From assembly GCF_016545825.1 (NCBI RefSeq), contig NC_052613.1, forward strand, positions 56,246,833 through 56,310,832: a stretch of DNA of 64,000 nucleotides, read 5' to 3'. The notes under the pieces were generated by a model. That model was not told the origin of the DNA and searched no databases. It saw nothing but the letters and a program-made list of their open reading frames with translations. Source of the stretch: Eucalyptus grandis. Taxonomy: Eukaryota; Streptophyta; Magnoliopsida; Myrtales; Myrtaceae. The translations under genes were made by a program, and so were the position numbers. Shown here piece after piece: positions 1 to 12,663 of the stretch; positions within the stretch are counted from its first letter, which is position 1, and every line of letters starts with the position of its first letter.

Positions 1-648
1 AAGCACTTGATCACATTAGGCCAAAGAGGAACATTCATAACATGCCTGATTATTATGTATTCACTTTTAAAATAGTTTCTTATGACACTTAATCAAAAGA
101 TTTTTTTTTTCAGCATAGGGAATAGGCCAAAGCCTATGCAAGCGTGTACTTTTAATTATATGGACAGACCGGTAAAGATCAAATGGCATGCAACATCATT
201 GTCTTAGGAAGGCAATTGTCGTGAACTACATTCTATACCAGCATTTCGCACATGACAGCAATTAAAAGGTGGGGATGAGATGCATTCCAAAAATTTATTG
301 CTTGAATTCAATTCACATGAATTGAATGAATCTCAACTATTATTTTCATGAAATCCATGTGGGATCCGTTTCGTACGATGCTTAATCACGAAGATAAAGG
401 GCGATGCGAACAGAAGCAAGGTCAATTGTAAAAGCTGTTTGACTCTTAAAATGCTTCATTGCATTGGACCAAAGAGGAATATTCCTACTGTATTATTATG
501 TTTACTTTACAGTTTTCAAAGGCACTTGTTAACAAGACCACCAAAAATTTGAGCAATTTATAATAATCAAGGTACAACATGTTGCGATAAATTAATCCCC
601 TCCGTTGCTTCCTCTCTCTCTCTATATTTTTTTCAAAGCAGGGATCTT

Positions 649-876
649 TTTTTTTTTTTTTTTTGTTCTTATTTTGAGGATTCGGCCTAACTCACTTTAT
701 GGGAGCATAGAACTGACTATACCTTGGGAGAGACTAACGTAACAACCTACCAGCCGGGGGCCCCGCTTAATGTACGGAATTGCTCTGGGAGTTGTGGCGA
801 ACTCTCAAAGTCGAACCCTTGACTTGGTGATCAGGAGGCCAAGTCTCAACTAGCGTAACCATGCGTGGGTGGGTAC
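649..876 (-). mobile_element. tRNA-derived SINE
   Basis: Flanked by a 7-bp duplication, ggatctt, at 642-648 and 877-883. On the minus strand it has a B-box-like ggttcgacttt (complement of 807-817, near the consensus), a weak A box about 35 bases before it, and an A-rich tail formed by the T run at 649-664. Size, orientation of the tail and box order fit a plant SINE. Confidence 0.7.
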
Positions 877-1014
877 GGATCTTGTTTACCGTTGAATTAA
901 AAAAAAAAAAAAAACCTACACTAATTGAGGGAACAAATCACAGTGTGCAATCATGTATTTCTTTTTCATAGATGGACTATTGATAAGAGAAAATGACACA
1001 AAAGATCTTTGAAA

Positions 1015-1385
1015 ATTAGCTCAATATGTAGCATGATTTATGAACTTTTAACTTGTTCAATGTAGTTCTTAAACTTTAACTCAATATGTAATATTGCCAT
1101 TAAACTTTTAATTCGTTCAATGTAGTTCTCGAACTTTTGATATGTGTTCAATTTAGTACACGAACTATACGAAAATATTCAATACCATCTTTGAATTTGA
1201 ATTAATTGAAATATAATATTAAACATTTTTATAAGTTTAGGGATTAAGTTGAATATACAAAAAAGTTTAGGAATCACATTGAACAAACTAAAAGTTTATG
1301 GACGACATTGCACATTATGTTAAAGTTTATGAACCACATTAAACAAATTAAAAGTTTAGGAATCACATTAGTTCATGTATTGTTT
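1015..1385. mobile_element. Foldback MITE, copy 1
   Basis: The left half repeats motifs such as gaacttttaacttgttcaat and the right half carries their reverse complements (attgaacaaac...aaaagttta, attaaacaaattaaaagttt). The whole is one large imperfect hairpin with a centre near 1200. There is no coding capacity. A related copy lies at 31930-32205, and a half copy near 33040-33140. Confidence 0.6.
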
Positions 1386-1679
1386 TTTTTAAATGCACAT
1401 ATCACAAAACCTCTATGTAAGTTGAGAGAACAGGTCAAAGTCTATGCACAATTTCTTCTCCATAGATGGACTATTAATAATGAAAGGCATGTCACATTAT
1501 AGCCTTAGGAAGTTAATCGACACGCTCTTCATTAAATACTGATATTCTGCACATGACGGTATACAAAAGGAAAGGGACGAGGCGACGAAATATTATTGCC
1601 TAAATTCAATTTATACGAATTGAACGAATCTCAACCAATAGTATTATGGAATCTTCATGAGATCCATTTTTATCGAAGT

Positions 1680-3389
1680 CCGTCTTATGATAGATTGACT
1701 CTATATGAGAATTTTCCATTGAGTATTAAAGATAAATTTATATTCACATAAAAAGAGTTTTCATGGTTCTATATTCATATTAGTAAAGATTTATAATCCA
1801 GTACACCTGCGATCAAATTGAAGTGGAGCAAGGACACTCGATTTGGCGAAATAGGGCACCATAAGGAGTGGTAGTAAAACATCTAAGCACAGTCCAGACT
1901 TGATATTCGTATTCCTGGCATCTTAACGATGCGATAAATAAACGTGGCAGCTCTTTTTCGAGAGACCTCCATCCGGCATTCAATTTTGAGTCCTTTCCGA
2001 AAGAATTTACTCAAGCATCGGCACAGGCGAATTTGAAAATTAGTCCCTGGTGTGGACTTAATCGGTCCTGTTTACACAAAAAAAAAATGATTAATTTTTT
2101 GTTATCATCGACGAGTGAAACTAATCGATGAGATTAGAGTTTGGTCTTTTATAAATAGAATTATCAATAAGTCGAAGAGAATGACTTAAAGATTATCTAT
2201 AAAATCGTTGATATTGACGATGCTATTTTAATATCGCTCTAACTTCTCATAGAAAAATTATTCCTAGATAAGAGATAGTTGAGTAATTTGAAATGGATAA
2301 TGTACATTTTCATAATGATTATGAAGTTATATATTTATTTTAATTTGAGTAACCGTTGTATGCAACTGTATGTATCCGGTTGTAAATACCCTGAGCATGT
2401 TCATTGTAAGCCCCCTACAATCATGACAAAAAGCCGCTATCTTTTATCGATGCAATCTTTCAATTATCCTTAATATCCACTTTTTATCTATAGTGCCAAG
2501 ATATCTCGTTATTAATTACATTTTAATGAATTATCCGTAAGTCATCGTCACGTTACTGATTATATTCCAATAGAATAGCATCATCGCACCATGTGATCCA
2601 TTAAGCTGCTGTAGAATCAGTTTCTATACGATAAAAATTGAAGAGCGAAATTCGGCGGAAGATCAAATCTTCATTGATTAAATTATAGTGAAACGAATTC
2701 ATGGATTTTGCAGGATATCATTCTAAACAGTCAGGTCTTCGTGTCCATACATCTTGGTTATTGACGAAAGGGATTTCACATACTTCCGAAATCCAATATG
2801 CACCTCATTTTTCTTATTTTGTCGACAACATGCACCTCGATTTAAAAGAGGAAAATTATCTCCTGCCGTAAGTATCACCTTTTGCTTTCCAAAACTACCA
2901 TTGCACCAAAACTTAAAATTACCCTGTACAATCTCTTGAAGAAGTAACCACCGCATTTACGTATCTTTGATGGCTACTTGCGGTGTATCCACTCAATTCC
3001 TTCAAAATCCGATTCCTTTTTTACGGTCATGCATGAGCTCACTGCATTCATCGACACTAATTGCTACTAGCTTAAGATTAAGTACTTGTTAATCATAGCT
3101 AAGGAAAATACAGCTTATTTAAATTACAAATTATAAGCAACATAAAAAAATAAAATAAAAAGCTCCTCAAAACCTGAAGCATTTTTTCTTTTTTAATTTT
3201 CCAAATACTGGGAAACAATTACCGAGAAAAATCACAATAGAGTAATCCATGAATTCCACCGGAGGGAGGACATTGCACAGACAAATATCTCTTCAAAAGA
3301 GCCATCTTTAATCTCATCTTAATCACTTTAAAAAGGTTCGGTTCATTAGCCTTAACCTATTCCTCTTTTTTTTTTTTTTTTGAAATTTT
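1680..3389. other. Intergenic, no gene recognised
   Basis: AT-rich sequence with only short frames on both strands (for example around 2279-2473 and 2723-2956) that match nothing I know and lack exon structure. I see no clear repeats or RNA genes. Confidence 0.5.
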
Positions 3390-3790
3390 AAATAACACAA
3401 TTCAATTTTTACTTTCGGTGGACAAAAAGGGTAGGTTTTTTGAATTCCCGCGATCGGTCCCGTCGCCACGACCACGACCACGACCAGAGGCGTCATAGGG
3501 AGCTGCGAGCGAAATCAGCCCGCGGTCGTGGGGGAAACAGTGGGGCCCGCATGATCCTCGGCGTGCTTTGGAAGCTACACGTGTCGACATCTGGAGACCC
3601 CCACTCCTCTTCCCCCGTCCCTCCATAGACGGAAGCTTTCGCGCGAAGATTCAGCATCGGGTCTGACCCCCCCCAAAAAAAAAAAAAAATGATAAAAAGA
3701 TTTAAGCGTCGCGGGCCCAGGCGACTTAACGGAGGGAGTTGGGTTTTGACCGCTGAACTGGATTCCCCATAATGCCCTCGCCGGCGACGG
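3390..3790. promoter_or_regulatory. GC-rich island with ABRE/G-box
   Basis: About 400 bases of GC-rich sequence in AT-rich surroundings, with a cacgtgtc element at 3578-3585 (ABRE/G-box type) and several short frames that look like composition artefacts. It resembles a plant core promoter or first exon, but no following gene is recognisable. It could also be the GC core of a TE. Confidence 0.3.
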
Positions 3791-3800
3791 TCGACTCACG

Positions 3801-4087
3801 CATCCATTATCAATAACATTCGATTTTTTGGGAAAATTACCAAAAAAAAAGGCACATAAATATTTATTATACTTTTCAATTTAACCATAAAATATTTTTT
3901 CAATTGTGAAAAAAATTCGCTGTTCAGCGGCTTTTCTCCATGCCCCTGCCCCCAGGTGCCAATTGCATCCATTATCAATAACAAATTCGATTTTTGGGAA
4001 AATTACCAAAAAAAAAAAAGGCATATATATATTTATTATACTTTTATCCAATTTAACCATAAATATTTTTTCAATTGTGAAAAAATT
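3801..4087 (+). repeat. Tandem duplication of about 120 bases
   Basis: 3801-3917 and 3966-4087 share catccattatcaataaca, then tttttgggaaaattaccaaa, tatttattatacttt and ttttcaattgtgaaaaa. The period is about 165 bases. The unit contains the left end of the TIR-type element that follows. Confidence 0.85.
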
Positions 4088-4545
4088 ACCAGCATACAAA
4101 TTTTAAATTTATTATTATTATTATTATTTATTTTTGGGCCCTCGAGACAGAGAAGAGAGCCCTTGCGACGGGTTTCCCAGCGCCTCATCAAGCTTAGGGC
4201 CTCCATGCCCAGCTCAAGTCTGGGGAAAGGCAGGACAAGGACGTCATTGGCCCTTGGCCTTTCCCCAAGTCCATAGTTCTTGATCTGGGCTGAATGGGCG
4301 CCTGAAGAAATAAAATATCAAAAGAAGAAAAAAAGATAAAACTCCTGCTGTTAGCTAAGCAAATGAGATTTTTTTAAAAAAGAAAAAATCAAAAAGATCA
4401 TGTGCCTTAGCGATTTTCAACTAAATGGGCTAGAATTACTAAATTAACAAATTATCAAAAGATTTATGATTAAATTTATACAACTAAAAAGTTCAAAATT
4501 GAATTGATATAAACGTAATAAGTTTGTAATTTTATTTTAATAATT
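3990..4545. mobile_element. TIR-type element with GC-rich core
   Basis: Left part gggaaaattacc... and right part ...ttcaaaattgaattgatata... resemble the inverted ends of the Mutator-like element at 61.65 kb. Between them is a GC-rich core (about 4133-4305) with purine-rich DNA on its right side. An (ATT)n run lies at about 4109-4131. The ends are approximate. Confidence 0.45.
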
Positions 4546-5401
4546 TGTCCTTGTATTTTCACTCACACCTTACTCGTGCTTCATTAGCATTAAATAGTGC
4601 TGGGGATTTTGTTTTGATCTAACGTTTGGAGATGCTTATCCATTGCTAATTGAATCGTTTTTATGTGGGCATTGATTTAATAATTTTTGCTTGGCCTAAT
4701 CTTTCGTGAGATAAAGTTACCGTGACCTATTTTTACAAATATATTTGACATATAGCGTTTGATACTTAAAGTGAATTGCTTTTTGACAAAGCTCTCATCT
4801 CATGGCCGTTGGATAAAGAATCTTTAATGTCCTCCGAGTGTCTTGCATGACAAGTTTGTAAAGAGAACATAGCATCGGAGAATAAGCATGGATTACGAGA
4901 ATTGGTTTAGGCACTTTAGAGCCCCAGAAGAGCAAGGGATCAACCATATATCGAAACAAAATTATTCTTTGTAGCTTGATTTCAACAATAAATATGTTTT
5001 TTTTTTTTTTTTTATCACTTGTACACGTGGTATTGATCCGGAAATTCAATCTGGGCTAATCAGCGTTTACTTTGGTCGAGCAATCCTAAATTCCAAATTT
5101 ATTGCTCGATTTGATGGGCGAGATTGGATATTAAAAGCAAACATGATTGAAGTGAGAATCGGGTAAAAACTCGGGACCTTTCTTGTTACACTAGATAAGA
5201 TGCGAGGTGTTCAAGAGGCTTTTCTCGTCTTTTTGACTTAAGATGGAGTGAGGCTTTGAGGATGCTTCGAGGCAAAGAAGTAGAGAAAATACACACACAC
5301 ATATTATGAAATTTTGCTTTGCAAAAAACCCTTGGCATTCAAGTGACTTCAGCACCACGTTACTTTTCCCCGGTTTCCTTCTCTCTCAATTTCTTTACCT
5401 T
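4546..5401. other. AGO5 upstream region
   Basis: AT-rich intergenic DNA with a T run at about 4999-5013 and a short (AC)n at 5290-5300. No gene was found. The part nearest AGO5 probably holds its promoter elements, but I cannot name any. Confidence 0.4.
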
Positions 5402-5568
5402 TTATATATCTCGAGTCAGGCGCTCTTTTTTCCAATTGTTTCTCTCTCTCTCTCTCTCTCTCACATTCCCTCGGTCTCCGTCTCCGTCTCCGTCGTCTCC
5501 GTCTCCGCCTCGGTCTACACGTCTCGGTCTCCGCCTCGCACATTCGCTTCGCTCTTCAATTTTCGCCA
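5402..5568 (+). promoter_or_regulatory. AGO5 core promoter and pyrimidine-rich 5' UTR
   Basis: A TATA-like stretch (ttatatat) lies at 5402-5409, which puts a transcription start near 5430-5440. A (TC)n microsatellite at 5441-5462 follows, then a run of gtctcc repeats at about 5472-5514, up to the ATG at 5569. Pyrimidine-rich 5' leaders of this kind are common in plant genes. The start site itself is inferred. Confidence 0.55.
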
Positions 5569-8500
5569 ATGTCGCGCCGCGGCGGCGGTGGCGGCGGCCG
5601 CACAGGAGGCAGGCGACCGGACTCTCGCGGCGATCAGCCGGCCCCGTCGTTCCAGCGCGGCGGAGGAGGAGGAGGCGGTGGTGGAGGTGACGCCAGAGGC
5701 AGAGGAAGAGGCAGAGGCAGAGGCAGAGGCTACGCCACTGCTGTTGGTGGTCCTGCTTACCCGGCTCCGTTTCCGGCTGCGGCTCCGGTTCCGGCTCCCA
5801 GAGCGTCTGCTACTGTGGCTGTGTCTCCCAGAGCATCTACCGCTGTCGTCGCTGCTTCTCCAGGAGCATCTACTTCGGCGGCGGCGGCGGCGGCGGCTTC
5901 CCCGTCGGCTTTGGATGTTTCTCTGAGCAGCGAGGTCGAGCAGCGGCTCACACTGGAGGCTCGTTCGCCGCCGCCCCTTTCGTCGAAGGGGGTCAGATTT
6001 CCGCTGAGGCCTGGCTTCGGAACGGTCGGCAAGAAGTGTGTGGTCCGAGCTAACCATTTTCTAGTTCAAGTAGCAGACAAGGATTTTTACCACTACGACG
6101 TAATTCATCTCCTCCATTTTATTTGGCGAATGACGTAAAATTTTGCCTGTAAATTTTTGTGTAACTGTTTCGCGTGTGTGTGGGTTTCACTGAATGTTTG
6201 TCTTGTTCTCGAGTTCGCTCGCTAGCGTTTTGTTTCATTGTTTTGCTCTTACCACGGTATTTTTTCCTCTTCATCGTGTGTTCCTGTCTTACGTTTTTCC
6301 TCTTCGTGCTCTGTCCTGGCTTTGCGGTTGGGTATGGTTTGTGGCTTTTGTTAGCCATCTCCAGAAAGTTGAGAGGCCTTTTTGCTCGTCCTTCAAGCTC
6401 AAGTCCGCCCCCACTATGTCGGATCATGAACCCATTTCAGCATCTCCCTTTGTTTTTGTTTTCTCCTCTCTCTGTTTTTTTTCCTTTTGTTTTCGTTTCC
6501 CTTGTTTTGTCGTGATCGTTTGGTTGATTGTTTTTTGATTTTATACGATATTTGGGATTTTTCCCCTTTACTTGTCTCTTTCTATTTTTTCTTTTAAATT
6601 TTATTTCTTATTTCTCCGTGCCTTCGAATGGAAGAGGTCCTATTGTCCTTCCCTTCGCCTCGTTAATATCTATGATCTTTTTGTTGTAGAAAATGTTCCT
6701 GATTAGCACTTTGGTTCCTCATAGCAATGTATTTTCCCCCCTCAGCTTTGCACTCTTTCTGTATCTAATTTAGATAGGCTTGTGGTGTTTAATGCAGCTC
6801 ATCGTTATTTTTTATTTTTTTTGGTCTAAATGATGAAATAGTTCATTGGTTTATATATTAATTCATTTCTCTCGAGTCATATTTTTTATCTTACTACTAT
6901 TACTGCATCTTGACATTGTTTTGATTATGAGTCGTTGCTTGGCTGTTTCAATTTGTTGTGCCATATTCAATTTTTATTGTAGTCGGACTGCCTAGAATTT
7001 TCTGACATCATTTTTGGCATTGGTAACATTTAGGTATCTATTGATCCTGTGGTTTCTAACAAGAAAACCAATAGGGAGATATTAGGCGTTCTTGTCAAAC
7101 AGTATCGAGAGACTCATTTAGGTGGAAGGTGGCCGGCCTATGATGGTAGAAAGAGTCTCTACACAGCAGGGCCACTGCCCTTCAATAACAAGGTGTTTTC
7201 AGTTAAATTGGTAGAATATGACGAAGCTGCTCAAGCGAGAAGGTGAAACTTTTTTTTTTATCGCTTTGGTACTAAATAAGCATTGCAATACTGTTTAGTG
7301 AATACTGTTTAGTGTTTAATTTGGAGGCATCATGCAGGAGAGAACGTGATTTTGAGGTGACGATATCGCTGGTCGCTAGGACTGATCTTTATGCTCTACA
7401 GCAATTTCTTCAGGGTAGACAATTGGATTGCCCACAAGAGATCATACAACTACTTGATGTGGTCCTTAGAGCCTCTCCATCTGAGAAGTAATTTTGCATG
7501 TAGTTCGTATACATTATCTTCTTTAGTATAACTTGTGCACACTGTGTCCTTTTGCTTCCTCTATTAATCCACATGCTTACTTGCTAAATTCATCATAATA
7601 GGTATACAGTTGTTGGTCGATCATTTTTCTCAACTGATTTAGGGTTTAAAGGTGCACTTGGTGACGGTTTAGAATACTGGAGAGGATATTACCAGTCTCT
7701 AAGACCTACACAATTTGGGCTCTCGCTCAATATAGGTACTTCGCTTGAGCACTTAATTATCTTTGCTAGTGTACATCAACCAATCTTGCATGTTAGTTTG
7801 AATAGTACTGATTCACTCTATGTTATTTTCTTGAGCTTTAGACGTGTCGGCTAGAGCTTTCTATGAGCCAATTCTTGTTACTGAGTTTGTTGAGAAACAC
7901 TTCCACCGAGATATGCGGAGCCCATTGTCTAAGCAGGACTATATCAAGGTATATCTATTAATAAAACCCATATCGACTTTATTGATAGCAGTGCCTGCTT
8001 ATGCAGTTTGATTTGATCATAATGTAAGCTCAGAAAACAGAAGTTATCAAGATCTTGTCCTCTATTTTATGGTTTGCGGAATAATGTATTTCAAGTATGG
8101 AATATATGCAACTAGTTCAATTCAGCAAGACATTTGATACTTCGATTAAACTATGTTTGATGGGTTTGAGAGAGGAAAAAGGGCAAAACGAAGTTCATAT
8201 CTGTGAAATCTGTGGGAACTAAAATGGTACTTGTTTTATCCGTACTTGTATGTGTGGGTTTCTGTCGGTGAGCATGTGTGTTTTGGTTATTTGGTGTTGG
8301 ATTATCTTTATGCAAGTGAGGTACTCAATATAGATTTTGCTCTTGCTCTTTTTGGGAGTCTCAGGTGAAGAAGGCTTTGAGAAAAATTAAGGTGGAAATC
8401 ACTCATACAGGGTATCGGAGAACTTACAGGATCAATGGATTGTCAAATAAGCCAATGAGTGAAACTACGTGAGGACTCTTTTTCTTTTGCATTGCTCTGT

Positions 8501-11500
8501 CTGGTTCTACCCTAGTTGATAATGCATGTATGGTAGCACACAGTTTATTTTGTATTAGGGAAATAAAATTAGATGTCGAAGACCCTCTTGTTTAATATTG
8601 TGTAGCATCCATATATCAGGAACAAATCACGAGAACCTGAGATATTCCTGTTCCTCTCTCGTAGCTTGCAAACATTGCTGCTCAGCAATTGTTCTAGCTC
8701 CATGTTGGATGGGTTACCATTAAGTTATATTTTTTCACCTTCTGTTCTGGCAAAGTAAATGTTCTTTGGACAACTCCCCCATTGCCATATTGTCAATGGC
8801 CTTTTTTTGTGAAATTTTCTTTTCACGAAAACTGTGACTCATCAAGTAAAAAGTAGAAGGAAACATTGATGTGAGATGATTGCTTGTAGGAGCTGTTTTG
8901 ACTCATTTTACTCTCGAGATAATAAGGAATTATTGCCTATTGTGTGGTGCATCTTTGCATTTCTTTTGTAAGTTATAAACTAAAATGCCTTCACTTGGTT
9001 TTCTTTTGACATGATTGTTGTATTCAATCCTCCCTGAATCTAGTACATGTTCTTCTACGCTTCTGTGATAAATGTGACCTTGAGGGACTGTAACCTATTT
9101 TCTCATTTCTCGTAGTAATATTTGTGTTTTACAAAATGTTCACAATGTGTAATTGGTCAATCAGGTTTAAGCTTGATGACCGTGAAACAGAGATATCAGT
9201 TCCTGACTACTTTTGGGAGAGATACAACATCGATTTGCAACATGGGTCAATGCCCACGCTACTAGCTGGAAGTGACACGAAACCTGCTCACTTGCCTATG
9301 GAGGTTTCATTTGATGATGATGAGATTGTTTATTTCTTCAGATACTCTTTTTAGAAGTCTGGTTTATTTAGTTCTGGTCATGAAAGGTCTGACTTTACTG
9401 TTTCAGCTTTGTAGGATTGTCAGTGGGCAGAGGTACACTGCAAAATTGAATGAACAGCAAGTTACTGCTCTGTTAAGGGCGACCTGCCAACGCCCTTATG
9501 AGAGGGAAAGGAGTATTAGGAAGGTAGGAAATGTTAGCTGGCTTCATATGTATATGCTTTTGATAAAGTTCTTCTAGGCAGTGCAATTTCCAAGCTAAGC
9601 CTCTGCATGCCTGTGCAGATGGTTGTTGAGAATAAGTTTGATGAAGAACTCCTTCTAACAAGAGAATTTGGAATGTCGGTGAGAAAGGAACTTGCTGTCG
9701 TTGAGGCTCGTGTTTTGCCACCACCAATGGTAAGCTGTTGCACATCTTTCTTGTGAGAAACCGAATGCCTCAAGTTGTTGCTTTCTGTTTTTTCTGGTTT
9801 CAGCAGCTGATGTATGCCATTGTTGCAGCTTAAATATCATGGAAGTGGTCGAGATGCAATGATTGGTCCATTGATGGGGCAGTGGAATATGATTAACAAG
9901 GTGAACTACTTCCATCTATTATCAATTGACAATCATCATTTGGTGCGCACACAATGCGTCACTGCAGTGATGGTTGGTGCAGAAAAGTTCAATAAACAGA
10001 CATTATAGTGCTGTCTTTAGTTGATTACTGTAACATGTTCAGTACGATCAATTCTTCTTTTTGCCTTTTCTTAACAGCGAATGATCAATGGAGGTAGAGT
10101 GGATACCTGGATGTGCGTAAACTTTTCAAGGTGGAATAGAAATATGACTCATCAATTTTGTGAGGAGTTGGTCAAGATATGTAATAGTAAAGGGATGGTG
10201 GGTATCTACTGACAGAGCACTGTGATGTGATGGAATACTCTTTTTCTTTTCCTTTTCTGGTGATGTTATGAGGTACAAATTATTTGCACCTTAACAATTC
10301 TTAATATCCTTGTAGGCTTTTAACTCCCAACCAGTACTTCCTATATGTGATGGTCACCCCCGTCAAATTGAAAGAGTCCTTGCAGATATTAATAGAGAAT
10401 CTAGGGCAAGACTTGCAAACACAAATCTACCTCGAAAAGAACTTCAGCTGTTGATCGCTATCTTACCAGACATTGCTGGATCTTACGGTAAATTATCCTT
10501 TGGTTGACATCTGTAGAGCTTTTAAGGAGTCAAAACTTTCCCTTTTCTAATGACTATTTTCTTCACAGGGAAGATAAAAAGAATATGTGAGACTGATCTG
10601 GGAATTGTCTCACAGTGTATCCAACCGAAAGCAGCTGAAAAATTGAAGGAGCAATATTTAGTAAATCTTGCAATGAAAATTAATGTCAAGGTTGCAAGGT
10701 TCTTTTCTGCTTAAATTTTCTATTTCTTCAATTATGATTATTGATCATTCTGCTTGATGTTCATAGGTTGGTGGAAGGAACACTGTTCTGAATGACGCCA
10801 TCCAAGGAAGAATCCCTCTTGTCACTGATTTGCCAACCATAATCTTTGGGGCAGACGTAACACACCCGCAGCCCGGAGATGATGCTAGTCCTTCCATAGC
10901 AGCGGTATGCTTTTCCCTACTCTGTTATCTTTTGTTTCCCATTCTGAAGTGGGCAAACATTTGATGGTATTGATATGAGCAGGTGGTAGCTTCCATGGAC
11001 TGGCCAGAAGTGACTAAATATAGAGGTCTTGTTTCTGCACAAGCTCATAGACAAGAAATGATTAATGAGTTGTACATCCCCAAACAGACCCCAGAGGGAA
11101 AAGCTGGAGGAATGATTAGGTACGGTCCTGTTTGTTTTCTTGCACCTATCATTAATATATTAAGTTTATGCTTTCCCAACTCACTTTCACGTTCCTTGCA
11201 GGGAATTGCTTATTGCCTTCAGAAGATTTACTGGACATAAACCTCATAGGATAATATTTTACAGGTGTTGTACTTTATTGTTGCGTTCAAGTAGATAGCT
11301 TTCTTTGTCATTGCCATTGAGGTTTGGTTCTCAATGTAGGGATGGGGTTAGTGAAGGTCAATTCTCTCAAGTTCTTCTCTATGAAATGGATGCGATTCGC
11401 CAGGTACTTTAGTGGAAAATAAGTCCATAGAAAATGCGCTCATCATCTTTCTATTAAATAGATCTTAGAATAATTTTACCAGCTATAACTTGAGTTGGTG

Positions 11501-12402
11501 TTACCATAGGCTTGTGCCTCACTTGAAGAGGGTTATTTGCCACCGGTAACCTTCATTGTGGTGCAAAAGAGGCACCACACGCGCCTCTTTCCTGGAGATT
11601 ATGACAGACGTGATACAATGGACAGGAGCGGCAATATACTACCTGGTATGATACCTCTACAATTTTCTTATTAATTTAATGAACTGAGTCGGTTTTCCAA
11701 GTACTTAAATTTTAATATGTTTGATTAGGTACCGTTATTGATACTCGCATCTGCCATCCCACTGAATTTGATTTTTACCTCAATAGCCATGCTGGGATTC
11801 AGGTGACACCCATCTCCTTTATGTTAGGCGAAACGCACTGACCTTACCATGGAACTCTCTTTTTGTAATGTAAATACTATGTCTAGTAACATGTGTTCAT
11901 ATGATGTAGGGTACTAGTAAGCCATCGCACTACCATATATTACTCGATGAGAACAACTTCACTGCTGATGCTCTCCAAACCCTCACAAACAATTTGTGTT
12001 ACACGTAAGTATTCTACTACCTTTATAATTGATTTCGCTCATTGCCTAGAGAGAAGTTTAAATCTTATTGTTATATTTGAACTCTGTAGATATGCTCGAT
12101 GCACGCGCTCCGTCTCAATAGGTTAGGCCAAGATATGTTATTTTTCACTGTTGACCTTTTTTTTCCCTTTAAAACTCCAGTTGAATATTTTTACTCTTCA
12201 CTGATATTTTGTGCATCCTGTAGTACCTCCTGCTTATTATGCCCATTTAGCGGCCTTTCGAGCGAGGTATTACATTGAGGGGGACGGTTCGGATACTGGG
12301 TCGTCGGGAGGAGGAAGGGGCACCACGGAGGGGACTGCTGTTGAGAGCCGGGCACTTCCTTCAATCAAAGACAACGTCAAAGATGTGATGTTTTATTGCT
12401 GA
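5569..12402 (+). CDS. AGO5: ARGONAUTE 5-like (AGO5/MEL1 clade) small-RNA effector
   Basis: Argonaute that binds a small RNA and cleaves or silences matching transcripts. The 22 exons keep frame and give about 1001 residues: 5569-6099, 7034-7242, 7338-7487, 7602-7735, 7842-7948, 8365-8468, 9165-9303, 9407-9523, 9619-9729, 9829-9900, 10078-10197, 10316-10487, 10569-10690, 10767-10904, 10983-11119, 11202-11264, 11340-11403, 11510-11645, 11729-11802, 11910-12004, 12090-12121, 12224-12402. Exon 1 encodes a disordered Gly/Arg- and Ala-rich N terminus with an RG run near residues 44-54. Then come N, PAZ, MID and PIWI domains. The slicer tetrad is present: D726 (GADVTHPQ), E767 (AHRQE), D810 ([10 protein letters not shown]) and H950 (AYYAHLAAF). 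The protein ends in VMFYC as in plant AGOs. Among AGOs it reads closest to Arabidopsis AGO5 ([10 protein letters not shown], then [15 protein letters not shown]), a germline-biased AGO that prefers 5'-C small RNAs. That preference is family knowledge and is not visible here. The start is the first ATG of the GC-rich exon, about 165 bases below a TATA-like box. Confidence 0.95.
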
Positions 12403-12657
12403 TGCGTTGGGCACTGAGGGGACTTTACTATTTTATTGGAAATATACACGGCACTTACACTCTTCACGCGACCTACATTTTGGGTTTTTGGTTCATGTGA
12501 AAACACTAGACTCAGTTATGAACTGGTGGAACATCTAGGCAATTGTCTGGTTTTGTGTTTGGCACCTCTTGATGTTTAGTCATCCTTCATTGGGGCTGAT
12601 GTTGATAATGAGGCCGATGATATTTACTTTGATTGTGCAGAAGAAAGCTGCATGTGC

Positions 12658-12663
12658 AATAAA
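12658..12663 (+). terminator. AGO5 polyadenylation signal (AATAAA)
   Basis: A canonical AATAAA hexamer sits 256 bases after the AGO5 stop codon in T-rich sequence, a sensible distance for a plant 3' UTR. It is the best candidate for the near-upstream polyadenylation element. Cleavage position is not visible. Confidence 0.45.

Larger units (their letters stand above)
170..1670 (+). repeat. Diverged direct repeat at both sides of the 1-kb MITE
   Basis: About 170-370 and 1470-1670 resemble each other (aaaggcatg or aaatggcatg, cttaggaag, gcacatgac, gaattgaa(t/c)gaatctcaac). Around 950-980 and 1450-1480 there is also atagatggactattgataa-type similarity. The pair may be remnants of a larger element interrupted by the SINE and MITE. 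Confidence 0.5.

Noticed and set aside
5306..5926. 206-residue frame overlapping the AGO5 start, and the antisense frames 5515-6057 and 5757-6032
   Set aside because: Ser-, Arg- and Leu-rich readings of the microsatellite leader and the GC-rich AGO5 exon 1 in wrong frames. The AGO5 frame explains the conserved sequence.
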